From JALXCG01 sp026991065 [NCBI: Gemmatimonadota bacterium] (GTDB lineage: Bacteria > GCA-2686955), in the NCBI GenBank assembly GCA_026991065.1, contig JALXCG010000184.1:1-7550 (forward strand): a stretch of 7,550 nucleotides of DNA, written 5' to 3'. Position numbers and translations under genes: made by a program. Shown piece by piece: positions 1-6,354 of this stretch (the first letter of the stretch is position 1; each line of letters opens with the position of its first letter). Under the pieces are notes generated by a model. The model searched no databases. It saw only the letters and a list, made by a program, of their open reading frames with translations, and was not told where the DNA came from.

Positions 1-162
1 GGCCCGAAGGGCGACACTGGTGCCACCGGTCCGCAAGGCCCGCAGGGCCCGCAAGGTCCATCCGGCCCGAGCGGTCCACAAGGCCCGAAGGGCAACACCG
101 GGGCAACCGGTCCGCAAGGCCCGCAGGGCCCGCAAGGTCCATCCGGCCCGAGCGGTCCCCAG
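1..162 (+). repeat. Two 81-bp tandem repeats encoding collagen-like Gly-X-Y units
   Basis: Copies lie at 1-81 and 82-162. By eye they differ at six of 81 bases: offsets 13, 18, 21, 24, 78 and 81. Only the first changes an amino acid (Asp in copy 1, Asn in copy 2); the other five are third-position changes. Offsets 25-77 are identical. Each unit encodes 27 residues, or nine Gly-X-Y triplets. The array probably continues to the left of the window. A remnant Gly-Pro-Ala triplet at 163-171 marks its right edge. Confidence 0.92.
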
Positions 163-1101
163 GGTCCGGCAGGCTCCGTCCAGTTTGGCGACTATGTTTC
201 CGGCAGTTCGTCGAGCCCGGGCTTGGTGCTCAATAACTCTTACACTGGCGCTGGCCTGATTGGGCAAAGCTCTTACTATCTCGGCGTTGGCGGTAGCTAC
301 GACGACTATTACAGCTATCCGAGTGCCGGAAGTACCGGTGTTTCCGGTCGTGGCTACTACGTAGGTGTTTATGGCTACTCGGCTGCCGGTAGTAGTGGCC
401 ACTCTGCGGTATTGGGTAGCTATGACGGTTCGTATAGCTATTGGTCCGGATCTGGTGTGACCGGCTATGGCTACAACTTTGGAACCGCTGGAAAGAGTTC
501 CTACGGTGGCTATGGCCTTCTCGGTGCCTACGGGAGTGGTCTTTACTCCAGCTCGTATGGCTACCTGGCAGAGAGCGGCGAAGTTGGGTTTGGTGCCTAT
601 CTCGATGGTGGTAATCCGCGCGACGGTTACGCTGCGTTCATGCGCGGCAACGCTTATCGTTCGGGTGCCAGTTACCAGGTTCTTGACACTGCCAAGGGAC
701 AGCAACTGGTCGCGGCCGTCCAATCGCCCACTGAAGACCTGATGTGGAGTGGCACGGCGGAATGGAACGGCGAATCACTGCAGATCAAGTTGCCGCAGGG
801 CGCGCGGGAGATCGTCTCCGACGATGTTCAGATGCGCGTGCTCGTCACGCCGGTGGGCTCACCCGCCATGCTCTATGTCAGTTCGGTTGAGAAGAGCAGC
901 TTCGTCGTGGACCGCGTGGCGCTCCCCGGCCTCAACTCTGCGGAGCCTGTGACCTTCAACTGGATGGCAATCACACGCGTCAAGGGTGCTGAAGAACGGC
1001 GTACCGTGACCCAAGCATTCCGCGATGCGATGGATCTGTATCCGAAGATCAAGTCCGCGATGAAAACCGGAACGGTAACGACCGAGCAAGTCTCAGACTA
1101 G
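1..1101 (+). CDS. Collagen-like repeat surface protein, 3' part (5' end outside window)
   Basis: The frame is open from base 1 to a TAG stop at 1099-1101, giving 366 visible residues. Residues 1-57 are 19 uninterrupted Gly-X-Y triplets rich in Pro and Gln, which predicts a collagen-type triple helix. Residues about 58-222 form a Gly/Tyr/Ser-rich stalk of loose 20-23-residue repeats with recurring G-Y-G-Y and S-Y-G-Y cores. Residues about 242-338 look like a compact beta-rich domain (W-S-G-T-A-E-W near its start, V-T-F-N-W-M-A-I near its end). From memory this resembles C-terminal domains found on other repeat-containing bacterial surface proteins. A charged helical tail ends the protein. The likely role is an extracellular trimeric fibre, stalk or adhesin; this is inferred, and no partner is visible. 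A GTG at 223 is only an internal codon, because the frame and the collagen repeat run through it. The gene converges on the minus-strand operon and has its own terminator. Confidence 0.9.
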   Translation, partial: GPKGDTGATGPQGPQGPQGPSGPSGPQGPKGNTGATGPQGPQGPQGPSGPSGPQGPAGSVQFGDYVSGSSSSPGLVLNNSYTGAGLIGQSSYYLGVGGSYDDYYSYPSAGSTGVSGRGYYVGVYGYSAAGSSGHSAVLGSYDGSYSYWSGSGVTGYGYNFGTAGKSSYGGYGLLGAYGSGLYSSSYGYLAESGEVGFGAYLDGGNPRDGYAAFMRGNAYRSGASYQVLDTAKGQQLVAAVQSPTEDLMWSGTAEWNGESLQIKLPQGAREIVSDDVQMRVLVTPVGSPAMLYVSSVEKSSFVVDRVALPGLNSAEPVTFNWMAITRVKGAEERRTVTQAFRDAMDLYPKIKSAMKTGTVTTEQVSD

Positions 1102-1116
1102 CCAGCGCATCACCAA

Positions 1117-1149
1117 GTGGATCTCTGTTGGACTCCGGCAGAGATCCAC
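1117..1149 (+). other. Perfect 11-bp stem-loop downstream of the collagen-like gene
   Basis: GTGGATCTCTG at 1117-1127 pairs perfectly with CAGAGATCCAC at 1139-1149 across an 11-nt loop. No T-run follows on either strand, so it is not a standard intrinsic terminator by itself. It begins 15 bp after the stop codon and could protect the transcript's 3' end or act as the first half of a double terminator; both roles are inferred. Confidence 0.6.
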
Positions 1150-1165
1150 GTTGAGGCGATCCACC

Positions 1166-1200
1166 AGCCGAGAGTGTCATCCAGGACACTCTCGGCTTTT
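1166..1200 (+). terminator. Rho-independent terminator of the collagen-like gene
   Basis: AGCCGAGAGTGTC at 1166-1178 pairs perfectly over 13 bp with GACACTCTCGGCT at 1185-1197, with a 6-nt loop. The stem runs directly into a T-run (TTTT at 1197-1200, whose first T also closes the stem). The T-run follows the stem only in plus-strand reading, so it terminates the collagen-like gene rather than the converging minus-strand operon. Confidence 0.87.
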
Positions 1201-1428
1201 CAGTTCAAGCCCCCCTACTTGATGGATTCCAACACAACCCTCAAGCCCTACTGAGGCGCATGAGTCGCACCCAGTGTAGAAAGATCGGACACGTCGCCCC
1301 GTACTCGCCCCTGCTCCGGTCTCTGCGTTGCCAGGTTCTCGCAAGGCAACCAGCCTTCGCGTGGACTCAGCGCCTTGTTTCGAAGCAGGCCCGAACACGG
1401 GACTCGAAAGCCAATGCGCGACAGGCCC
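1201..1428. other. Convergent intergenic region without a supportable gene
   Basis: With the stem-loops at 1117-1200 this makes a 327-bp gap between converging genes. Short frames here lack family motifs and either overlap the receptor gene antisense or are low-complexity. A nested inverted repeat at 1378-1409 (TTTCGA with TCGAAA outside, CCCG with CGGG inside) lies just downstream of the receptor stop in the minus direction. It has no T-run after it. It is the only candidate 3' structure for the operon that I can see, and it is weak. Confidence 0.5.
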
Positions 1429-3258
1429 CTAGTCCCACAAAATCCAGGTCAGCGCCAGGGAATACTGCGGACCGTAGATCTCTCCACTGTATCCCAAGTT
1501 GCGTCCATCCACGCGCAGCCGGAAGTCGTCGGTGATCTTGATCTGCGCGCCGCCAGACAACGCCGCATGCCAGTGCTGCCCTTCGTGCTCTGCCATCAGC
1601 GCAGCTTCGAGTGCGCATGACAACGGCCGATTGGGGTCGTTCCAGACCCAAGTCGCGCCTCCGTCAAGAGAGTGCTTCCAGAGCGAATCGCCGGGCAGAT
1701 CCCCCCCATCTAATTGCCAGCCCGCCCATGTATTCCAACTGCCACGCCGGGCGCGAGCAGCTACATAGAGCGCCCCCTGGCGCTCCTGGTCAAGAACCAC
1801 CACCCAATCGTAGGGGATTTCCGCATTGCGTTGGGTGAACCGAGCACGCTCCGACCAGTATGTCAGGCTGCTCCCGGTTTCGACTTCCCAGTCGTCGGTT
1901 GCGCGCCGGAGGTGGACGTGGGCGGAGCGCCCCTGCTCAACCAATGCGAAATCCCGCTCAAGGTAAAGATGCTCCAGGTAGGTGAGCGGACGTGTGTGGA
2001 GGCTGGCGCTGAGAGCACAAGACCACTTCTCTCCCAGTGCCGTCGACCAAGCCCCCCCGCCTTGATAGAAGGTCTTGGAAAGACTTGGCGAACCGGCTTC
2101 GGGAGCAAACCGATAGTCGGTGACAGTGCCGCGGGAACGACTGCCAAAAAAACGTACCTCTCCCATCCCATTAAGCCCGATGCGGTCCTCCACCGACCAC
2201 CACTGCATGCGCAGGTGGCGCGGGAAGTTCTCCCCCACCACATTGCTGTAGGCGGAGCTGCCGGTACTCTGCTGAATTCGCCAGGTGACTCGCAGATGAT
2301 GCCGCTCGTGCCAGTTTCCCGACCAACTCAGCACACCGTCCATGTGCGTTTCATCGATGGCCGCAAAACTACCGACACCATTCAGTCCGGATAGTTCGCT
2401 GCTGGATGACTGGGTAGAGAGGCTTGCGGCTATTCCTTTGGACGGCAGGTGGGCGCTGGCCCCCACGAGGGTAATGTCATCCCGCTGGATATGCGTGGAG
2501 CGCAGGCCCCGGTCCGGCAGCGTGGCGGGTCGCTCACTCCCTTCCAACGAAAGGAGCAGGACCCGCGACTGGAAATCTGCATTCCCGGAACGCCAGGTCA
2601 GCGCACGCGCCTGCGTGAGAGTCGGTGCACTGGCATCCAGCACCTCATCCTGTGGCCAAGTTGCGAGAGGCTGGACCGCACTGTGTCTCTTGTGCAGAAG
2701 GGTCAGTGCATCACTCTGGCGAATTGGAGCACTGATCTCAATCTCCTCCCCATCCATATCGCGTCCCCAGCCACCCTCCCCTGCCAGGCGAGTTCTTACT
2801 CGATCAGGTGTCGGCATGGTCGGCGCCAATTCAACGGTGGCTGCTCCCGTCGGGTGCCAGCTATCGCCGCATTCGGAGAGGCGAAATCTGCCTCCCAATG
2901 CGGCGGGAAAAAGTCCCAGATCAACCGCATTGCTGGCCGCGGCGTGCAAAGGGATGCCTTCCCAGTAGACTGCGGTGGCGGCAGCATGCATCCCTGAAAG
3001 GCCCACCGCTTGATGAAACCCGGCGCGCCACGGCCGGGAAGCGGTGACGGGTGTGAGGCGTGCCATGCCCAGCGCCAGGTTCGCCGCTTGTCCATGCTCC
3101 GCCAACTGCTGCAATGGAGTTTCCAGAGTCCAGGGGACGACTCCCTTTGCACCATCTTCCGCCACAGCCTCATCGACGGCATGAGCGGTGAAATCTCCAC
3201 ACAGTGCTGCGGCGACCAGCCCAATGAGGGTTGTTGCGACTTGCATGTTTGGTTTCAT
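1429..3258 (-). CDS. Divergent BtuB-like outer-membrane receptor (TonB-dependent receptor family)
   Basis: The 609-residue length is close to that of E. coli BtuB. Residues 1-27 form a signal peptide ending A-H-A. Residues about 43-150 follow the layout of a TonB-receptor plug: L-Q-Q-L-A-E-H (49-55), V-Y-W-E-G-I-P-L (97-104, where family members have a 'V-L-W-D-G-V-P-L' type motif), V-D-L-G-L-F-P (112-118), then T-G-A-A-T-V-E-L (137-144, where 'G-S-G-A-I-G-G-V' is usual). The rest alternates polar and aromatic residues like a beta-barrel and ends L-R-V-D-G-R-N-L-G-Y followed by the last strand. The plug motifs are eroded and I see no clear TonB box. The last residue is Asp after Trp rather than the usual aromatic. 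The ATG overlaps the upstream ATPase stop by 4 bp (ATGA, 3255-3258). Position after BtuFCD-type genes suggests corrinoid import across the outer membrane; heme or siderophore remains possible. The gene ends with TAG. Confidence 0.85.
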   Translation of the reverse strand: MKPNMQVATTLIGLVAAALCGDFTAHAVDEAVAEDGAKGVVPWTLETPLQQLAEHGQAANLALGMARLTPVTASRPWRAGFHQAVGLSGMHAAATAVYWEGIPLHAAASNAVDLGLFPAALGGRFRLSECGDSWHPTGAATVELAPTMPTPDRVRTRLAGEGGWGRDMDGEEIEISAPIRQSDALTLLHKRHSAVQPLATWPQDEVLDASAPTLTQARALTWRSGNADFQSRVLLLSLEGSERPATLPDRGLRSTHIQRDDITLVGASAHLPSKGIAASLSTQSSSSELSGLNGVGSFAAIDETHMDGVLSWSGNWHERHHLRVTWRIQQSTGSSAYSNVVGENFPRHLRMQWWSVEDRIGLNGMGEVRFFGSRSRGTVTDYRFAPEAGSPSLSKTFYQGGGAWSTALGEKWSCALSASLHTRPLTYLEHLYLERDFALVEQGRSAHVHLRRATDDWEVETGSSLTYWSERARFTQRNAEIPYDWVVVLDQERQGALYVAARARRGSWNTWAGWQLDGGDLPGDSLWKHSLDGGATWVWNDPNRPLSCALEAALMAEHEGQHWHAALSGGAQIKITDDFRLRVDGRNLGYSGEIYGPQYSLALTWILWD

Positions 3259-4067
3259 GAGTCTCTGCTGTCGTCGACGAGGCCGCCGCCGGCAAAAGCG
3301 TGCGGTACTCCGGTGCGTGGGTTGACAATGAGTTCGACCTGGGTGCCAAACGTCTCTTCAAGTGATTGCCGAGAGAGAACCTCATGCGGAGGGCCGGAAG
3401 CCAGCACTCTACCGGCTGCCAAAAGAATCACCCGAGATGCGTGTTCCGCGGCCAGTCCCAGATCATGGGTAACGAGAATTGTTCCCATCTTCCTTTTTGC
3501 CTGTGCTTGTCGCAAGACAGAAAACAGAAGGGATTTGTGCTTCAAGTCCAGATGGGCGGTTGGCTCATCCAGCAAGAGAACCTGCGGTTCCTGGGCAAGG
3601 GCAATCGCCAGTCCCACACGCTGCCGCTCCCCCCCCGATAGATTCTCCATCAGTCGCGTGCGCAGATCGCCCAGCGCGGTGGCCTCAATCGCGGCCTCAA
3701 TCGCTTGTCGGTCGATCGGGCGCAATCGCTGCCACGGTTTCAGGTGTGGGAATCGTCCGAGCGCGACAAGGTCTTGAACGGAGAAGCCGAACGCGCGTGG
3801 CACATCCTGGCCGAGGGTGGCTACCTGGCGGGCGACCGCTTTCCGACTCAGATCGACAAGCGCTTTGCCGTGCAGGCGAATATCCGCCCCCGCGGCAGGC
3901 GCCAGCAGCCCTGATAGAATCCGCAGCAGCGTGCTCTTGCCGCCGCCGTTGGCTCCGAGAAGAGCGACGATCTCCCCTTCTGCAAGGGTCAGGTCGACGC
4001 CATCCAGTATTGAGCGCGCGCCATACGAGAAGGAGACGTTCCGCGCTTCAAGAAGATAACGACTCAC
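3255..4067 (-). CDS. btuD: ABC transporter ATP-binding protein, BtuD/FecE type
   Basis: This 270-residue nucleotide-binding subunit would power import through the adjacent permease on the cytoplasmic face. All the motifs are present: Walker A G-A-N-G-G-G-K-S-T (38-46), Q-loop Gln at 87, signature L-S-G-G-E-R-Q-R (143-150), Walker B V-L-L-L-D-E-P-T (163-170), D-loop H-L-D-L (172-175) and the switch His at 201. The segment F-S-V-Q-D-L-V-A-L-G-R (95-105) is typical of the iron-siderophore/cobalamin importer ATPases. It starts with GTG, overlapping the permease TGA as GTGA (4064-4067). I see no good Shine-Dalgarno sequence, so coupling to permease translation is likely. Its own TGA overlaps the receptor ATG. 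Family and function are sure; the cobalamin substrate rests on the BtuF neighbour, and siderophore or heme cannot be excluded. Confidence 0.95.
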   Translation of the reverse strand: MSRYLLEARNVSFSYGARSILDGVDLTLAEGEIVALLGANGGGKSTLLRILSGLLAPAAGADIRLHGKALVDLSRKAVARQVATLGQDVPRAFGFSVQDLVALGRFPHLKPWQRLRPIDRQAIEAAIEATALGDLRTRLMENLSGGERQRVGLAIALAQEPQVLLLDEPTAHLDLKHKSLLFSVLRQAQAKRKMGTILVTHDLGLAAEHASRVILLAAGRVLASGPPHEVLSRQSLEETFGTQVELIVNPRTGVPHAFAGGGLVDDSRDS

Positions 4068-5053
4068 TGGAGTGTTCCGCCGCGCACCAGCAAATAGAGG
4101 AAGAACGGCCCGCCGAGAAGAGCCGTAACCACCCCTACGGGGATCGGGCTCGCAGCGAGTGTGTGAGCCAGTAGATCCGATGCGGTGAGCAGAGCCGCAC
4201 CGCCAACAATCGCCAGAGGCAGCAATCGTCTGTGGACGGACCCCACCAAGAGACGCAGTGTGTGGGGTACCACCAAACCGACAAAGCCGATGAGTCCAGT
4301 GAAAGAGACCACGCAGCCAATCAGCAGGGCTGCCAGTGCCAGCAAGAGCAGGCGAGTTGTCTCAATCGATATGCCCAGATGAGCAGCCCCATCTTCACCC
4401 AGGCTCCAGGCATCGAGGGTTCGGGCCTGGCTCATCAAGGCCAGAAGCCCCAGGGCCACGACGCCGGAAGCGAGGGTAAGTGCTCGCCGAGACAGCGCGG
4501 TGAACGGGAAATCCAGGTTTCCCATGAGAACGGCAACGATTGTCTGCAGCATCTCGTCAGACCAGGTCATCAGGAGCATGATGAAAGCGCTGCCCAAGAA
4601 TCCCACAATCACCCCTGCAAGAAGCAGCCGATCACGTCCACCGCCGTTACCGGTGCGCGCGATTCCAAACACCGCGAGCGTACTCGCGATTGCACCCAGA
4701 AAAGAGAAGAGCGGCAAGGTCAGCGCAGAGCTGATGCCCAGGCAGAGAGCCAACGCAGAACCACAAGCTGCACCAGATGATGTTCCCAGTATGTAGGGAT
4801 CCGCCAGCGGGTTGCCCAGGAGTGCCTGGAGCGTGACGCCGGTCCCCGCCAGTGTGGCGCCGGTGATGATCGCCAACAGCAGCCGGTCGCTACGGATGCG
4901 GATGATCGCGGCGCTGCTTGACGCCAGATCGCCACCGCTGCAGTAGGCCCACAGATCCTCGAGCGGCAGGTGAACACTTCCCCAGGCCAATTCCGCAATA
5001 CAGAGGATTCCGGTCAGCAGCAGCAAAGCAACGGTGACTACGGATGTTCGCAT
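4064..5053 (-). CDS. btuC: ABC transporter permease, BtuC/FecCD family
   Basis: At 329 residues it matches the family length (E. coli BtuC is about 326). It is strongly hydrophobic, in line with the roughly ten membrane helices of this family. It forms the inner-membrane channel and should act as a homodimer with two ATPase subunits and one binding protein. Family hallmarks are N-P-L-A-D-P-Y-I-L-G-T-S-S-G-A (81-95), a coupling-type loop G-E-D-G-A-A-H-L-G-I near the centre, S-F-T-G-L-I-G-F-V-G-L-V-V-P-H (250-264) and a G-G-P-F-F turn (314-318). The usual Arg-x-Pro-Arg before the third helix appears here as R-S-D-R (54-57). The ATG lies 3 bp after the btuF stop. Its TGA overlaps the ATPase GTG. 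Cobalamin specificity is inferred from the neighbouring binding protein. Confidence 0.95.
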   Translation of the reverse strand: MRTSVVTVALLLLTGILCIAELAWGSVHLPLEDLWAYCSGGDLASSSAAIIRIRSDRLLLAIITGATLAGTGVTLQALLGNPLADPYILGTSSGAACGSALALCLGISSALTLPLFSFLGAIASTLAVFGIARTGNGGGRDRLLLAGVIVGFLGSAFIMLLMTWSDEMLQTIVAVLMGNLDFPFTALSRRALTLASGVVALGLLALMSQARTLDAWSLGEDGAAHLGISIETTRLLLLALAALLIGCVVSFTGLIGFVGLVVPHTLRLLVGSVHRRLLPLAIVGGAALLTASDLLAHTLAASPIPVGVVTALLGGPFFLYLLVRGGTLQ

Positions 5054-5056
5054 GCT

Positions 5057-5968
5057 CTAACGCTTCTTGGCCGGGTCGCCAAGTGGGAAGAACAGGTCCA
5101 GCAGAGCCCGCGCGCCATCGGGGCTTCTGGGGCCCGGGCGTACCAACAGATCAGGGGCGACCGATGCGTGGACCCGGTGGTTTCGCACGGCGGCAATCGC
5201 CTGCCATCCCCGGCGCGCATTCAACGGGGCGAGATTCTCGCGCTGGTGCGTCATGACGATGACCTGAGGATCTTTTTGGACGACCACCTCGGGTGCGATC
5301 CGTGTATAGGCCCGGGGGAGCCCGGCCGCAATATTCTCGCCGCCAGCCAAGCTAATGAGTGATCCTTCGAATGATTGATCGGTGACAGTCATGAGCGGGT
5401 TCGGATCAATCTCGAAGAAGACCCGGACTCTTTTTCCTCGAGACCGGCGCGCTGCTTCGCTGCGGACCGCCTCGATCTTGCTGGCTGTGATTCGGGCGAG
5501 TGAGTCTGCCTGAGTGGAGTTACCAAGAAATGTTCCCAGCCGACGAATCGAATCAGGCAGATCCTCAATCCGTTCCGGATACATGGTGTAGACATTGATC
5601 ATCAGGTGCTCGAGTGCGAGCCGAACCCGTTCCTGGGTCACGCGTGTCACCAACACAGCATCCGGCCGCAGTGAGAGAATGCGCTCCAGATCGGGAGAGG
5701 CAAAACCACCAATGCGGGGTTTTGCCAGCGCTTCTTTCGGATGGTCACAATGGGAACTCACGCCGACCAATCGGGTTCCCGCACCCAGCGCGAAAACAGT
5801 CTCTGTAATGCTTGGGGCGAGAGATATCAAGCGCTGCGGCCGCGGCTGGAGTGGGTGCTCTCGTCCCAAATCATCCCGAATGGACTCAGCAGCATAGCCG
5901 GTCGTTGCCACCAGGAACCACCCGAGAAGCACTGCCGCAATACCGAGACCAATCTCTTTGCCTGTCAC
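5057..5968 (-). CDS. btuF: BtuF-type periplasmic cobalamin-binding protein
   Basis: This is the solute-binding subunit that delivers substrate to the BtuCD-type complex. I start it at the GTG at 5966-5968, giving 303 residues. That codon forms a GTGA overlap with the upstream stop, has GGGA 8 nt before it, and leads directly into a signal peptide (hydrophobic residues 6-22, cleavage near G-Y-A-A, 24-27). A longer in-frame extension to 6064 would put 32 polar residues before the signal and is unlikely. Motifs are R-L-I-S-L-A-P-S-I-T-E (46-56), H-C-D-H-P-K-E-A (73-80, matching the C-D-Y-P-x-x-A typical of BtuF proteins), R-I-G-G-F-A-S-P-D-L-E-R-I (85-97), then a second lobe with F-E-I-D-P-N-P-L and L-A-G-G-E-N-I-A. 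There is no lipobox, so it should be soluble in the periplasm. The cysteine and family motifs make cobalamin or a related corrinoid the best substrate guess. It ends with TAG. Confidence 0.93.
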   Translation of the reverse strand: MTGKEIGLGIAAVLLGWFLVATTGYAAESIRDDLGREHPLQPRPQRLISLAPSITETVFALGAGTRLVGVSSHCDHPKEALAKPRIGGFASPDLERILSLRPDAVLVTRVTQERVRLALEHLMINVYTMYPERIEDLPDSIRRLGTFLGNSTQADSLARITASKIEAVRSEAARRSRGKRVRVFFEIDPNPLMTVTDQSFEGSLISLAGGENIAAGLPRAYTRIAPEVVVQKDPQVIVMTHQRENLAPLNARRGWQAIAAVRNHRVHASVAPDLLVRPGPRSPDGARALLDLFFPLGDPAKKR

Positions 5969-6315
5969 CGCACAAGTCCCACTGATCCAACTTGTACACC
6001 GTCGATCCGCACCCAGTAGAGCCCGGTTGGCTGACTGATCCCCTGATCGTTGTTTCCGTTCCAACGAAAAGCGACCCGTCCCCCGGGAAGAAATTCGTCA
6101 GCCAATACCTTCACGGTTTCACCACGCAGGTTGGAGATCACGATGCGGTGATCGCCCGGACTAGGAAGTGTGATCTCGAAGCGAACGAAACGAAGCTCCG
6201 CGGGCGAGTTCGCGACATGCCCGGCAGAAACTTGTGCTCCCCCCCCAGCCGCATGGCGAGCCGCTGCGAGTGTTACCGCGAATCCGATCAACAACGCTGA
6301 AATCAAACACCTCAT
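5965..6315 (-). CDS. Small exported protein with a FlgD-type Ig-like domain
   Basis: At 116 residues, it has a signal peptide at 1-23 (hydrophobic core C-L-I-S-A-L-L-I-G-F) followed by one Ig-like domain at about 43-104. The domain follows the FlgD-Ig pattern: I-V-I-S-N-L-R-G-E-T-V-K-V-L (58-71), L-P-G-G-R (76-80), R-W-N-G-N-N-D-Q-G (84-92) and P-T-G-L-Y-W-V-R-I (96-104). Such domains normally cap large secreted proteins, where they can act in sorting or attachment. Here the domain is alone, between a lipoprotein and btuF. I chose the ATG at 6315 because AGAAG lies 7 nt upstream and the signal peptide follows at once. An ATG at 6354, abutting the previous TGA, would add 13 Arg-rich residues and cannot be excluded. 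The TGA overlaps the btuF GTG. Its role is unknown; a periplasmic or surface helper for the uptake system is only a guess. Confidence 0.78.
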   Translation of the reverse strand: MRCLISALLIGFAVTLAAARHAAGGGAQVSAGHVANSPAELRFVRFEITLPSPGDHRIVISNLRGETVKVLADEFLPGGRVAFRWNGNNDQGISQPTGLYWVRIDGVQVGSVGLVR

Positions 6316-6322
6316 TTGGCCA

Positions 6323-6327
6323 CTTCT
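6323..6327 (-). promoter_or_regulatory. Ribosome binding site deciding the FlgD-like gene start
   Basis: AGAAG on the minus strand lies 7 nt upstream of the ATG at 6315-6313. The alternative ATG at 6354 has only a GGGG stretch before it, though it directly abuts the preceding TGA. Confidence 0.5.
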
Positions 6328-6354
6328 TCGCGTTCTGCCGGGCGAAGATCTCAT

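Noticed and set aside
1-162. Possible CRISPR-like repeat array
   Set aside because: The repeats are contiguous 81-bp coding units with no spacers, and they preserve the Gly-X-Y frame.
20-259. Plus-strand frame encoding an Arg/Ala-rich repetitive peptide
   Set aside because: It is the out-of-frame reading of the collagen repeat; the Gly-X-Y frame continues through to a stop at 1101.
1378-1409. Nested inverted repeat as intrinsic terminator of the minus-strand operon
   Set aside because: The stems are short (6 and 4 bp) and no T-run follows in the minus direction, so it was kept only as a weak note.
1714-2394. 226-codon plus-strand frame opposite the receptor gene
   Set aside because: It has no family motifs and lies wholly antisense to a coherent receptor reading frame coupled to its upstream gene.
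3010-3777. 255-codon plus-strand frame across the receptor/ATPase junction
   Set aside because: It is antisense to two well-supported genes, has Arg/Ser/Cys-rich composition typical of a shadow frame, and lacks a recognisable domain.
3479-4174. 231-codon plus-strand frame opposite the ATPase
   Set aside because: It is antisense to an ATPase with every catalytic motif intact and has no motifs of its own.
5969-6064. N-terminal extension of btuF starting at 6064
   Set aside because: It would add 32 polar residues before a clear signal peptide and a 100-bp overlap with the upstream gene. The GTG at 5968 gives the same 4-bp overlap seen at other junctions.
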